Shown one piece after another: positions 1-13,500 of a DNA stretch of 64,000 nucleotides. Made by a program: the position numbers and the translations under genes. Each line of letters begins with the position of its first letter. The first letter of the stretch is position 1. The stretch is taken from positions 7,805,245 to 7,869,244 of the forward strand of contig NC_051119.1 in NCBI RefSeq assembly GCF_014839805.1. Reading direction: 5' to 3'. This DNA comes from Manduca sexta. Lineage: Eukaryota; Arthropoda; Insecta; Lepidoptera; Sphingidae. The notes under the pieces are model-generated. The model was not told the origin of the DNA and did no database searches. It saw nothing but the letters and a program-made list of their open reading frames with translations.

Positions 1-431
1 TAACACATAATTAAGTAACCTTTAACAACCTATATACCTAAAACTTATAACTGACTTATAGATTGCTTTAAGCTGAGATTAAGTAACTTCATGTAAATCC
101 ACCAAAGTAAATGTGTTTTATGGAATATTCAATTGTTTTTTACACTAATTAATAGTTATACAAGACTATATTTCCAACCGGTATCAATATCTAATATATA
201 TATTTATTCTATTCATATCTTACGTGTAAAGCAGCCAATTTGACACTCTTGATAGTTGATAATGAATTAGTTGGAATTATGATTTATATTATCATTAAGG
301 TAAGTCACATTGTATCATACAAAATGTTTTGAGTGATTCAATGCTTATTCATTCATGAAACATTTATATTTAAGTAACTTCTTCAATGTTAAGGCAGACG
401 TCGACTAAAGCAGTATTCAGTAATTATTAAT

Positions 432-895
432 TTTAAGGTTGGCGTCGACTAGAGCAGAAATGTAACCAATCGATAAGAATTTATTCGTGTGGTGTTCCAT
501 CTCGATTCGCCCTGGGGTCTTATTTTATATGTCCCACGTTTTTGACAGTGCGTAACAAGCACCTACTCCCGTTTAAGTCGATAGCGTTTGGCATACGGAA
601 TATCATTCCGCGCTAATTTCACGAATATAATATAAACTATGGACAATGTAGTTAGTTGTACAATTATATCGGACATATAATGTAATTTTACTTTTAAAAA
701 AAATATTGTACAATTGTTTTATCTCATATAAATTAAATAATTCGGTCGTGTTATGAGTTTACACTGTCATAGAGAATAAGGCACCCGGCGTGTTCCTTAT
801 AGATGCACTTTAATAGTAAATGTATAGAAAGCAAATTTGAGTGACGAGATTTGATACGCAGGAAGAGTTCTAGTCGACGCTAACCATTATTAAAT
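432..895. mobile_element. Inverted-repeat element with a nested MITE
   Basis: TTGGCGTCGACTAGAGCAGAA near 439-460 is mirrored by GTTCTAGTCGACGCTAACC at about 865-885, an inverted pair around CGTCGACTAGA. Between them lies a second element (about 515-785) sharing AGTGCGTAACAAGCAC and AGAATAAGG with the MITE at 20444-20620. Confidence 0.45.
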
Positions 896-2244
896 TTGCA
901 TGCCTTTTCATAGATCATGTCATGTCATTGTGTCTTGTTAAATATGTTCTGTTTTTTTCGTTCGTAATACTTATTTACTAATAATATCATACGTCCATTC
1001 TTACATAATTGTAGATATTATATTGTAGCATACTGTCCTACTGCTGGTCACGGGCCTCCTAATACTAAGAGGGATTAGGCCTTAGTTGATAGATTTGCAC
1101 GTGTTGGCAGACTTCACATACCTTCGATATTCTTATGTAGAATTCTTCGGTGTAAAGGTTTCCTAACGATGTTTTCCTTCACGTGTCGTGTTTATTTTAA
1201 GGGCAAAGTAAAAAAAAATACAATTTGCTTGAGCAATATTTAATTCGAAATAGCCTAATTTTTTCTCGTCGAAATAATTTTTTGACGTAAAATGAGTGGT
1301 TTTTCGATAATAATATAAGCGAATATTCATACAGCCCTATGGACTATCTCACCAGTGGGTATAGGCCTCTACTACTGAGACGATTTAGGCCTTTGTCCAC
1401 GCTGGCCCAGTACGGGTTGACAAACCTACATATTAATAATATTTTTGCATTTAGATTTGTTGTGAAATCAAAGACAGTATAGTTAGTCATAGGCCGGATA
1501 TTAGAACCAAATTTGTTCTCCAAAAGTTACTACCAATTGGCAATAAGTCGCTGTCTTATTTGAAATGTTCGCGTGACAAGATGTCACACCGTTCTTAGAT
1601 AAATACAAAATATATTTACAGAAGATATGCTAATATGCGCATTAAAAACGTGCAAATCATGATGTGGAAATGTATGAAGTTTTACATTGATGTTTTGCTA
1701 TTTCACAGTAGATTGTGTAACCATCGCATGAGCGCAATATTTTTGTATGACAATCTTTCTAATGTTCGCTCTATGTCTTAGAACTCTGAAAAACATATTT
1801 ATTTTTGTATATTATTCTAGGTCGTATACGAGTTAACTAGAAAGGGGAATCATTTGTATGAAACCGTGAGATCAGTAAGTTTTTTTTTCTAATATACGGG
1901 AAGATGGCGTCTTGGGAATATAATGTTGCTAATGGGTTATATTTACAGCGTTTTTTTTTTATGTTTGGGTCGTTTTTTTATGTTTGTTTATGTGTAATGG
2001 TTTTAATTGTTATATTTGGAATATAAATTATTTATTTTATATTTTAATTTAAACATAAATTTATATAAAAAAAAATGTATCGAATTTATTTTTTTTTCCA
2101 CAAAATAACTAATTTTGCATTGGTTTTTCTGGACATACAGAATTCTTTTTAAAATGTAAAGGGTATTCAAATAAGATTTTTAAATATAAGAACAAAAAGA
2201 TATTGTTCACAATATTTTAATTGTGTAAAAATGTTATAATAATG

Positions 2245-2530
2245 TCAGCCCTGTATTATATACTGTCCCACTGCTGGGCACGGGCCTCCTCTATTACTGA
2301 GAGGGATTAGGTCTTAGTCCACCACGCTGGTCTAGTGCGGATGGGTAGACTTCACACAGCATCAAAGTTCCTTTAAAGAATTTGTCAGGTATGCAAATAT
2401 CTGCATGTTTTCCTTCACCATTAAAAAAAAGTGACAGTCCACAAATACACACATAACTTTAGAAAAATCACAGGTGTGCGCCCTTGGGATTGCTCTGCGG
2501 ACATTCGTCTCGTTCCACATCCAACTAGGC
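2245..2530 (-). mobile_element. Lepidopteran-type SINE (family B), reverse orientation
   Basis: Contains CCACTGCTGGGCACGGGCC, CTGAGAGGGATTAGG and TTTTCCTTCACC, the same order as copies at 16088-16405, 37807-38141 and (forward) 47172-47500. Shorter fragments are at about 1026-1200, 1335-1430, 39190-39290 and 41500-41665. Confidence 0.65.
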
Positions 2531-2670
2531 TATTTTCGCTTATATTTCGATTAGTTTGTTAATTATCAAAATTCGCTATTTAATTTGTGCTATAAAAGCT
2601 AAACCAAAGAATATTGACTATATTGTACATCTACCACATTTTTTGCCAAACTATTTCATATTTTATCTAT

Positions 2671-2992
2671 ATCGACGGTTGAAAAGCTAATTGACTTAAG
2701 CGACATTTTTTTGCGACACTAATTTTCATACATAATTAAAATCAGCAATCTTTTCATGTTTTTTTTAACCTATTTTAAAATTTTCGAATAATATGTCGCT
2801 TAAGACAATTAGGCTTTCAACTGTCGGTTGACGATTGAAAGGTTAATTGATGAAAGCTACATTTTTTTTTCAGAATAAAATTAACTAGATTAAAAAAAAA
2901 AACATAGAAAAAAGTGCTGATTTTAAATATGTATGAAACTTTGTGTCGCCAAAAGATGTCGCTTAAGTCATTTAGCTTTTCAATCGTCGATA
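2671..2992. mobile_element. Two head-to-tail copies of a GACGGTTGAAAG TIR MITE
   Basis: Copy one at about 2671-2827 begins ATCGACGGTTGAAAAGC and ends GCTTTCAACTGTCGG; copy two at 2828-2992 begins TTGACGATTGAAAGG and ends CTTTTCAATCGTCGAT. Each has inner GACTTAAGCGACA / GTCGCTTAAG repeats near the ends. Other copies are at 12139-12302, 14551-14652 and 47101-47574. Confidence 0.7.
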
Positions 2993-3877
2993 TATAATTT
3001 GGAAACAAAAGGGCGTGGATATTTATCATAAATTGTAAATCATGTGTACGTTTATCTATTTGTACGTACCTTATCTATATGATAATGGATTATCTAGAGA
3101 ATGTAGCTATGTTTAGATTTAAACGGAGTTCAATAACGTCATGTCCATTACTGACATGATATTTTTACAATGTATATATAGATTGGGAATACAATACGTA
3201 ATGACTCGGTGGCGGTTGGTTGATTTGCGCTGAGGTCTCGGGTTCGATTCTCTGTGATACTAGTTTTTTGCTGTGTCAGCTTCAAGTCCTGAATGGTAGC
3301 GTTGGTCGTAATACACGTGAGCTAAAATAGCTGATGTCTCCCTGACGCAATTCTTGTGCGCCCGGTCTTCACACCGAATGCACGCCCATGCACGGAGACA
3401 TTTGTCGCGGCCCTCGGTACACAGTTTAGTGTGTATGCCTCTTGCTTGCCAAATTCACATTGAGGCCTATAAGGGCTCGCGAACCACACCCTTCCGTCTC
3501 CCCTCCGACCATCCTAATATAAGTTTTTCTCCTCCACACTTCCTTCCCAACTATCCCCTCCCAAGTTTCGTCCAGTACCCTGCAGTCGCTAAACTGGATG
3601 ATTCCAGTATTCCATTCGCGGGTATCCTAACTGTGATGTTTCTGTCTAGTTCTTTTTGAGGTTAGAATTAGTGATAGAAAAAGCAAGTGGAAATAAATAT
3701 TACTAAACATACTGTATACTTCAAATAAATGATTCAAACAAATGATTTTATCATGAGAAATTTGCGTCCGTTGCCCAACACTATGCCATTTAGAGACTAT
3801 TATTTATATATTTTTATTCATTTCTCGTTTCGTAAATAAGGTATAGCAAAATGATTTTTTTATACTTCCACGGCATA

Positions 3878-4110
3878 GTAACCCTACTGCCCTGATAAGT
3901 GGAGTGGGGTCCGATAGAATGTCGACTGACGAGAGATGATTACTCCTCGGCAGTCGACACAATTATGCCGGCCTGTTGGAACCGGATATACACAGGCTGA
4001 TCCCGGAACGCGACACACTTACGTGGGCCATTATGGCGGGTTATACATGTGTACGGTCGCTATCCAGGCGAATATAAAATATATCTTACCACCAGCACTA
4101 TTTAACTTCC
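3878..4110 (+). repeat. Dispersed repeat family D
   Basis: Carries CAGTCGACACAATTATGCCG, AGGCTGATCCCGGAACGCGA and TATAAAATATATCTTACCA. Related copies lie at about 14041-14150 (forward), 38335-38515 and 54370-54640 (reverse). Small ORFs here recur in each copy and are repeat artefacts. I cannot name the superfamily. Confidence 0.6.
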
Positions 4111-4550
4111 TAGTCATTTTCTTTTCATACTAACTCTTCAGTATCATAAAGTAAATAACCGACAAACTTGAAATATTTAAGTATACTTCACTATCTCTTA
4201 AGTACTATAAGTTTTATCAATAATGCATTTTGTGCCTTACTTTATGCTATTTATGTTGCAAAATCCAACGCTTTTTAGTGGCAATTGAATTATTTAAGCC
4301 AATTCTAGCTTTGTATTGTCATGCAATTTACTTAACGCATGGGTTTGCTGTCGGGTTTTAACTATTACTGGTAAGTATTGGATGGACTATTTTCTTTTTT
4401 TTTCTTTCTTTCAAGAACACTTTTCATTTTTAAGATTAACCGAGGAAAAAGTAGAAACAATAAAAATCAATTTATTTATATTGTAAGTGCCTACAAAAAT
4501 TTCAAGTCAAAAACATGTGAACAAATTAAATATCTATTTCAAAATTTTAG

Positions 4551-7500
4551 TTGCCGAGCACTCTTCTGATAGTGCTGTTGGGAGTATACCTTCTGCTCGG
4601 GTTCTTCACGCAGCTGGTCGAAGATAGTATGCCGGCAGTCGTCAACGATGCTCAACTGGCCGAAGATGTAAGTATCTAAAGAAGGGTGGGATGAAAGAGC
4701 ATTGATTTTAAAAGCAATAAAAAAATAACTGTTGGTTGGTCTCTCGTATGAGCTCTGGATAGGTATTGCCGCTTTTATATTTCTAACGCCAAACAATGTC
4801 TATGCATTGTTGTTGTTCATTGTTCTTTTTGTTAGAGGGACCCCCCCCACCCCCAGATCCGGGACGGCAACCTTGTTGCCTTTATAAAAATAATTCTGAA
4901 TTTCTTCATGATAGTGATCAAATAATATTTACTATCTTCAACAATAAATATTTTTTTAGTGTTAATTTTAAAAATAGAATAACAATAAATGGTATTTTCT
5001 TTCCAAGATATCTACCAGACAACCTTCATTAACATTGTATGTTGTTTTGCTTTAGCCGTTAAAATCTTATAAAAATAAAATATCCGTTCCATTAAACAAA
5101 TTAAAAATGGCTGTAATTATATTCTTTTTGTCTATAATTTTTGATAGCATAAATACGAATTTAGATCTTCAATTTAAAAACTTACTAATTGGTCTACCCA
5201 AAATCATTATTGATGATTTATTATAATTAAGATAATTATTATTAATAACTAGTTTTTGCGTGCGGTTTGAGCTACGTGATAAAGTATACAATAAATAGCC
5301 TATTGCACTCAGGAGTAATAGCTTCCTGTTAATAAAAGAATTTTCCAAATCGGTTTAGTAGTTCTTGAGATTAGCGCGTTCAAACATTTAATTGTATATT
5401 AGTATAAATTATATTATTACCCACCCATGAGATAGACAGATGACCTAATAAAACTCGCTGGAGGTCGCTATGTGGGCCGCTTCCAATAAGTCGACCTGGA
5501 CATCTTTGGAGGACGCCCATGTTCAGCATTGGAGATTCTACGACTGATGATATCATTCCCAGAGTTCAGACACCTTCAGCGAAGAGTCCGCGTGGAGGTA
5601 TCTCCACGAGATAATAGGACACAACGCTCGGGTGGCAGGCACACCCTACCATCTCAACAAGACGGCTGACTTGATGACGCTGCTGGACGGCATGGCTGCC
5701 TCCTCACCAAACATGCGAACTGATTGGCAGTTAGCTTCAGGTAATAATGTACAAAAGATATCTACAAGAACAAGAATACTACAAGATTCTATAACTCGAA
5801 TGAATTCATAAATTCCAGTCCTAATATTCCGTACGCTCAATTACGCTCTTCTCTATGTTATTCTTAATGCGGGAGAGGCGGAGTGGCGGAGGAACATGTG
5901 CTCTCGACTTTACCTACAATTCATACTTTTCTCATTCTGCATATCAACTTGCCCTCCCTGGGCCATCGGCTGGCGGCGCTCTTGGATATCTATTGTAATA
6001 AAACAATTTTTCAGATTTTATGGCGGGTTACATAGTCTTCTTCTTTTATATTATGGCTTTCACCATTTATTATCGGTGATTTTGCCAATGTCCATTAATA
6101 GCAGATACAAAGCAGAGACTAAAAATCCATGCATTTAAAAAAAAAAGTGTGTGTGTTCTTTTGTACGCATGTAACTAATTATACTTCTTTGGCGTAACAA
6201 GATAAATATTTTCTGAAGATTTTATCCTTCGCGTTATCCTATGTTTGTAGAGAAAATGACACTAATAATAGAAAAAAAATGTATTTAATACATTGAAAGA
6301 AAGTTTTATTGTAACGCGTTATCTAGTTAAATAAATTTTATTTAAATATCATAAAATATTTTTTTTTCGTAATTTAATAATTAATTTGTATTTAATAACT
6401 AATTTATTTGTACACTTATACCATATTAAATGATAATGTAGATAATAATTTAACTAATGACTAGCTAGTTTCATGGTGTCGCTCTTTCGCGACGGTGCGC
6501 GCGCGCATCGCAAAAATTTACTCTTATCTTTTTTCTCTAACATGCCAAAAAATTTTACGTCAAAAAAAAACCTTATCAGCTTCAATTTCCGAGTTACATA
6601 ATAATTTTGTATAATTGTTAAATGTAGATAGTGATTGCTTATGTTTACGCGAATGATAGACATTTAAATTAAACTATTTTAGGGATTTTATTCATCCGTA
6701 ACATCAGAGTTACGGATGAACAACACCTCAGTCCCCCCCGTGACCATGAAGGCTGCAAAGTCTTCGAAACGTCGGGAGAAAAGTAAAATATTAAAACCGC
6801 GATAAAATCCGAAAAAAAGTTTTAATTTAAATGTAGGTAGGTTTTGTAACTGAGTGTTTGAAACCAAAACCTCAGTTCTGTGGTCAAGGCTGTAAAGTGT
6901 TCGAAATCCGAAAAATAGTTTCATTTCAGTGTCTGAAATTTATGTTTATATTAGCGCGTTAAAACAAACTCTTCAGCTTTATATAATAGATAATCTTTTA
7001 TTGCAGTGATTCGGGGATTATTTAATGTATGATAAAATCAATAAAAATTTAATAATGTATTGGTCACGTAGGCGTACATTACGAAGTCAAAACAAATCGT
7101 GAGAGTAATTATGTACGTAATTAATAGTTACTTACACAAGATGATTTTTTGTATATCATAAAGCCGAAACACCTAAATTAGATTTTTGGTGATCAAATAC
7201 AAAAAAAAAATAATAATAAAGAAAACTCTCGCGGAATTGATAGATCAAACACACCGCCTGCGCCGCCGCAAGGCACGAGCGGGACGTGTGCGGGGCCGCG
7301 GGGTGAGGAAGGGTGTGCTTGTAACGGTCGGCTGTAGTAGTAGGTATCAGGGAGCGATCGACATGCACCGAATTTTTATTAATACGAAACTTAACCAGCT
7401 TGACGAATTTAATATGTTTTTGTGATAAAATTTAACATATCGACGCTTGAAAGCAATCATATCTAAGCGACAAGCATGCCTTAAATGAATTATATAAATA

Positions 7501-10500
7501 TTTTGAATTGGCATTTTTTTCTGCGTCATTTGATCTTCGTTTTGTAGGTCTAGGACAATTTTAATAACATTAGACTATATCTTTATAAAATAAAAAGTTG
7601 AATTGTTATGAATTTACATATTAAAATCAAAACTTTAAAGCACTTTACTCAAAAAAATTCTGATTGTCGCTTAGATATGATTGCCTTTCAAGCGCCAATA
7701 TGTTAAAAATAGTGCAATGGATTGTGCTACTGATTCTCGACAAACTAATTTCGCCTTTGTAATATACTAAAAATAATAATTTGTATCATACAAGTTACAT
7801 AGTTCATACAATACAATATGATTTAGTAGGAAATCATAAGGCCTTAGCTACACTATCGGCCGTTCACCAACACCCTGATGATAACTACCCTAAGAAAGGC
7901 ATTGTAATGTATACATATATTTTTGTCCTCAGGCGACTACGGTCTCAAAGGTCTAGTGAACTGGTACGACAACGCATCTAACGTGATCGCGGTATTGGAG
8001 GGAGAGAGCGGGTTCGAATCCAATGGGTCCTCGCGCACTTCTGTACTCATCAACTGTCATTATGACTCCGTGCCGTATGCATTGGGTAAATATACTTATA
8101 CACACTCACGCAGGCACCCCCCTTTATCCCCCAAGGAGTAGGTAGAGACACAACTAATGCACCCACTTTCCGTCCCATGATATGATAATAACGAGCCTCA
8201 CACGGGCTCAAATTCCAGACTTTGGGCTGATATTGAAAAACAACTGAACTGATTTTGAAAAAAAATATAATTCAATGTCTAAGTATATTCGTTAAAAAAA
8301 AAAGGTTTTCCAAATCGGTTAATGATTAAATGACTCAGTTGTATGGTAACAAATATAAAAAAAAATACACGCCGACGTGATAATCTATCCATTTTTTGAA
8401 GTCGTAAAAAGAGCGTAAAAAGACCCACGTCGACTTGATAAGCTCCAATTTTTTTGGATTAGGTTAAAAAAAAATACTGGATTTTTTTTTTCTTTTAGGT
8501 GCATCAGATAACGCGGTATTCTGCGCTGTGATGGCCGAAACGCTCAACCGTTTGTCGAGAAGAACGAGAAAGTTCAAGAACAATTTGATTTTCCTCTTCA
8601 ACGGCGCTGAAGAGAATCCACTACAGGTGATTATTATTATTAGCTATTTGGTTTAAAACTTCATTGTTGTGCCGTCCGGCGGGCTTCCCAACTTAGGGCT
8701 TTTAGGCCTACATTTAGGGCAGAAATATGTGTAGTAAGTAGGCTTTACTCAGAGACCAAAAAAATTAGGGATATTTTTAGAGCCATAAAAATTTTTCCAT
8801 GTATCACTGTTCGACTGAACAAACATTTTAAAAGCAAACCGTTCAAATTCTTATATAAAGTATAATGCTATAATGCCAAATACACACTGCTGACGAACCT
8901 GTTAGTCATCACGAATCCGAGAGTGTGAATCTGGCATAATACTCTATGGGCACACTAACCTTCCACGCTGTATTTTTCTCTTTGATCTCTCACAACTACA
9001 GACATGGCTCCGGCTTTTGAATTTAAATAAAACAGGGAACTTATTTAAATAATATTTTTAGATCATTTAGTATACACTGCTCCGCACAATATAACATTGA
9101 CAGCACAAGGCTTTTTTGGGGTTTTAAATTTTGCATTTAGGACTATTTGGGGATATTTTATCATAACTTTAGGGCTATTTTTAGAGGGTTAGTAACCCGG
9201 CACTGTGTTCTTTGCCGGCACTTTCTTTTGGGCTTCGCTTCTGGCCTGGTTACAACACTGCCTACCTTTTCGGGTATAAAAGCGTGATATGAATATTTTT
9301 TTCAGGCAAGCCACGCCTTCCTTCAACATCCGTGGGCTCACGGGATCACCACAGTTATAAACCTGGACGCCGCCGGGATGAATGGCAAAGCGTCTGTATT
9401 TCAAGTAAGTGTCATTAACGTAGTGGAAAATGGACAAATGACATTAAAAAGTATAGTTAGTTGTAAGCCATTGAAATTAGGTATTAGGCAGTCCTCGATT
9501 TGTAAATAAGCCGTATAGGCCGCGGCCTATGGGCGGCAGCCTCTTAGGGGCGGCAGATTTCAGAGGACGCTCACTCGATTCAATTAATCATTTGTTTATT
9601 TTACTTTAGTGCCTTCCATGATACAAAAAAATTGGAAAATTATTAAGTATTTTAGAAACCTACATACATACATAAACTTACCTACATCCTCCTCCTCCTT
9701 GCGTCGAATTAACCTCAATGCTGAGGGTCGTGACCTTGCTGAAGAACTTTTGTTCGGACTATGTTTCGCCACCTTGTTCTATCTTCGGCGGCGCGAATGG
9801 CTTCGCAAACTGTTGTGTCTAACGTGGACCGGAACTGGTCAGACCAACGCATTGGGTTTCTGCCCCGGGGTTGTTTGCCAGCCACCTTGCCAGTCAGCAG
9901 CATTAAAAGCCTACCTACATAGGGTGGTGGAAATAAAGTGGCCTACACTCATAAAAAATATAAATCCGGCATTGGTAGTAGGGGTAAGTGTTAAAAAACA
10001 GAAAAGGGACGAAATACTTGCATGTGACGTCAGAGGGCATTACGCTGCGTGCGAAAGAAAGAGATGGAGCGATATCCCCATTATACTCCTGCACGTAGCA
10101 ATATTGGAAATGTAAATTACTGTCTCATTTCTTATCAAATTTAATGCTGTTTTCAACGGATTTCTTTTTTGTACTAATTGCTGTTACATATTAACAATGT
10201 TCAAAATCAAACATAATGGAACACCCTATTGTGTAAACCCCATCCATACCATCAGGTGCAGTGGGCTCTTTTCCGTGTATTTAAAAAATACTTGGATCCT
10301 AAAGAGTAATAATTACCCCAACAATTTTGCCCATAGATAACAGATCCTAGAGTCCTAGCTGCTTATAAAAGGACAGTATACAGACCTAACGCTCAGGGTC
10401 TGGCAGAGTTCGTCTTCTCTACCGGCATCATACCATCAGACACGGATTTCAGAATATGGAGAGACTTTGGTAAATTTTATGGTAAGTATATTTTTTAGAA

Positions 10501-13500
10501 ATCTATTTGTACTATTCCAATTATTCTCCCATTCTACTGTGCTCCTTTTTTTACTATTACTATGCTATAATTCTTTCAACGATTTCTACCATTCCAAAAT
10601 TTAAAAATATTTCAAGTCTAATTAAGATTTTCATTTTCAAAACCGGGGTTTTATTTCATTAATTCTATACTAATTTATTAAAACTGAAAAGTTTTTTAGT
10701 TTTTTAAACACGCTGATCTCAGTAACTATTAAACCGATTTAGATATCTTTTTACTAATAGGAAGCTACATTATTCCCAACGGCATTAAGTCCGTCTATGT
10801 ACAAAATCTTATTGGACATGAAGTGCAAATAAATAAAATATTCCTGAGGGCTACAGGTTATTTTTTTTATTCGGGAAAATATAAAGCAGTATTATAATCC
10901 CAGATTATTTTTCACTCGGGCGGTGCCGCGAGCAAAAGCTATGTTTTATTAAAATATTATTTTTACAAAAAAAATTATTTATCAAAAACTTTCTAGTACA
11001 TCTTTATATTTGAGTGTTAAAATATTTTTTTTTGTTATGTACAATTTTAGTTTGATGTAACCGCCGATGGCGCTTATTTTTTTTGGATGATATATGGGAG
11101 CAATAAATCAGATTCTAGATTTCTAGGTTCTAGATTTTGGAGGAAAAATTCCACTGTTTATTTTTAGATAAAAAGCACTTAGTAGTAATCTATATTATGT
11201 TAATGTTAGAAATTGTCTGTGTGCCAAATTATATCCAAACCCATTCCCATTACGTTTATTTCTAACAAACATTTTCACAAACTTTTGCATTTATGACTGA
11301 GCTGTTGGCGTAGTTTTATTGCACACTCGATACGGTCACCGTTCTGGGGTCCCGGTTCGAATCCCAAGTCAGACAAATTGACATTCGGTTTTCCCACTCC
11401 AGCCACCTATCATGTAACGGGACGGAACACGTGGTAAAAAGTTTGTGCTCTGATTACACCTTTGCCTACCCTTTTGGAGACAACGGCGTGATCTTTTTTT
11501 TGTTTCTTTCTTGTAATATAGCAAAGAAATCTTGTATTAAATTGGCAGGTATCGACATGGCGTTCAATAAGTGGGGCAGCGTGTACCACACGCGTTACGA
11601 TGCGCCGGAGTTGTTGCACGAGGGGGTGCTTCAGTGGGCCGGCAATATGTTGCTGCCTTTGGTGGCGGAGTTGGGTGATATGGAGGAGTTGCAGGAGAAG
11701 GTATGTATCGTGCTATATCCTACTGTAACCGTGTATGAGTGAGTGTGTGTGTGTGTGTCATATTTGCCAAATAAATTACTTACCGTCGCAATACGAGGGA
11801 GTGAAACAATGGTGTGATAATATGCTGGTGCCTATAGTGGTGAACTTGGCTGATATGAACTCATGGAGGTATTACAAGTGAATGTATGAATCCTGTGTTC
11901 TACAGTAATTTATATTTGCTGGTGTGAGAAGTAAGTGTGTCTATGTGTGTGAGAATAAAACTTGGAACACAAATAGATCATCTTACAGATGGACCTAATT
12001 ATTATAGAAACATCTTGAATGTTTAGGGCAATATATTGCTGTAAAAACTTGCCAGTCTGAACTTAGCATATCTAATATTTTTAATTTAAGATTATTATCT
12101 AAAACAATATTATTCTTATTTAAATCTTTCACAATTAATATTGACGGTTGAAAGGCTAATCGACCTAAGCGACATTTTTTTTTTCGAAAAAATTTAACTA
12201 GTTTAAAATAAGATAGAAAAAAGTGCTGATTTTAAATATGTATGAAACTTAGCCTCGCAAAACAATGTCGCTTAAGACAATTAGCGTTTCAACCGTCGAT
12301 ATAATTCGCTCTCTTAATAAAATAATGACTTCCAAAATTTTTAATTTCTGGGAGTCGTCCAAAAACTCATTTCTGTTTGCGATCTTTTAATTTTTTTTCA
12401 CGCTATAGGTTTCATTTTTGACTTATCTTTAACTATTTAAATTTTAAAGCCATTTAAAAAAAGGTCGCAAACAGAAATGAGTTTTTGACGATTGTCACAA
12501 ATTATTAACTGCCTCGGTGGCGTAGTTGTACTGCATGCGCGGTACGGCAGCGCTCTGAGGTCCTGGGTTCGAATCCCGGGTCGGGCAAAGTGATAATTGG
12601 GTTTTTCTGCTCAGTATCAGCCCGGAGTCTGGAATTTGTGCCCGATATGGCGATAGGCTCGCCCCCTATCACATCATGGGACGGAACACACTTGACGAAA
12701 AGTGGGTGCCATGGTTGCGCCTCTGCATACCCCTTCGGGGATAAAATGCGTGATGTTGTGTGTGTGTGTGTGTCACAAATTAACAATTTTGGAATAGATG
12801 ATTGTTTTATTAAAAGAGCAATATACTTTGTTCCAGGCAGTCCCGACAGCGGCGGTGTACTACGATTTCTTGAACTGGTTCCTAGTTACATACTCGTTCC
12901 CGGCTTCGTACGCGATCGACGTATTCGTGTCGCTGCTCGCTTTTGTCAGCGTCGCGTACTACGTGTGGCTCGTGGGTCCTAGTACGTATTGTTTTTTTTT
13001 TTTCCAAATTATTCGAAAAGGGTATATAATTCTAGATTTTTTAATGAAAATGAAACATAAAAAAAAATATTTTTTTTTTATGTTTCACAAATTCTTTAAA
13101 TGATGAAAATCGCGTCGAAATCTGTTGAACAATTTAGTACACAACGCATACATAATCAAGTATTTAAATTAGCTTTCGTTCCAGGGATGTCCACTATCCA
13201 CGGGTTGATGTACGCGGTGTTGGGACGGCTGGCGGCCATGGTCGCCGGCGTCGTGCCGGTAGCGATTCTAACGCTCATCATGGTTGCGACTACCACGCAG
13301 ATGAGGTAATGGAAAATGGCTTCCATAATTATTTTGTTCATATAGCCTCACTGGGAAAATAAGAAACCTGTTTTAGGGCCGCCATTTTTGTTTTAAATTT
13401 AACGTTGTCAGTACTAGAAAAGAACATATTTACGACTTGGCGAGGTTTTTACTATACTTGCATACAATCTTAAGTATATATTTTTTTCTATATGTATTAA

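Larger units (their letters stand above)
1..4550. other. Region upstream of the first mapped ERMP1 exon: repeats, no supported gene
   Basis: AT-rich sequence dominated by repeat fragments listed separately. Short ORFs around 3354-3659 and 3936-4133 fall in repeat sequence and have no family signature. The missing ERMP1 initiating exon may be here or outside the window. An ATG at 4339 followed by GTAAGT at 4371 ends in phase 2, which does not match the phase-0 acceptor at 4551. Confidence 0.6.

Noticed and set aside
3354..3659. 101-codon plus-strand ORF
   Set aside because: It overlaps SINE-like and low-complexity repeat sequence, has no domain features and no splice context with ERMP1.
9609..10115. 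168-codon plus-strand ORF
   Set aside because: It starts opposite the antisense LINE relic and runs into a TIR-bounded repeat. Composition and motifs do not resemble a protein family.
12509..12600. Apparent tRNA gene with A and B boxes (also at 57149)
   Set aside because: The tRNA-like head continues into a 266-bp SINE body with target-site duplications. It is a retroelement, not a tRNA gene.
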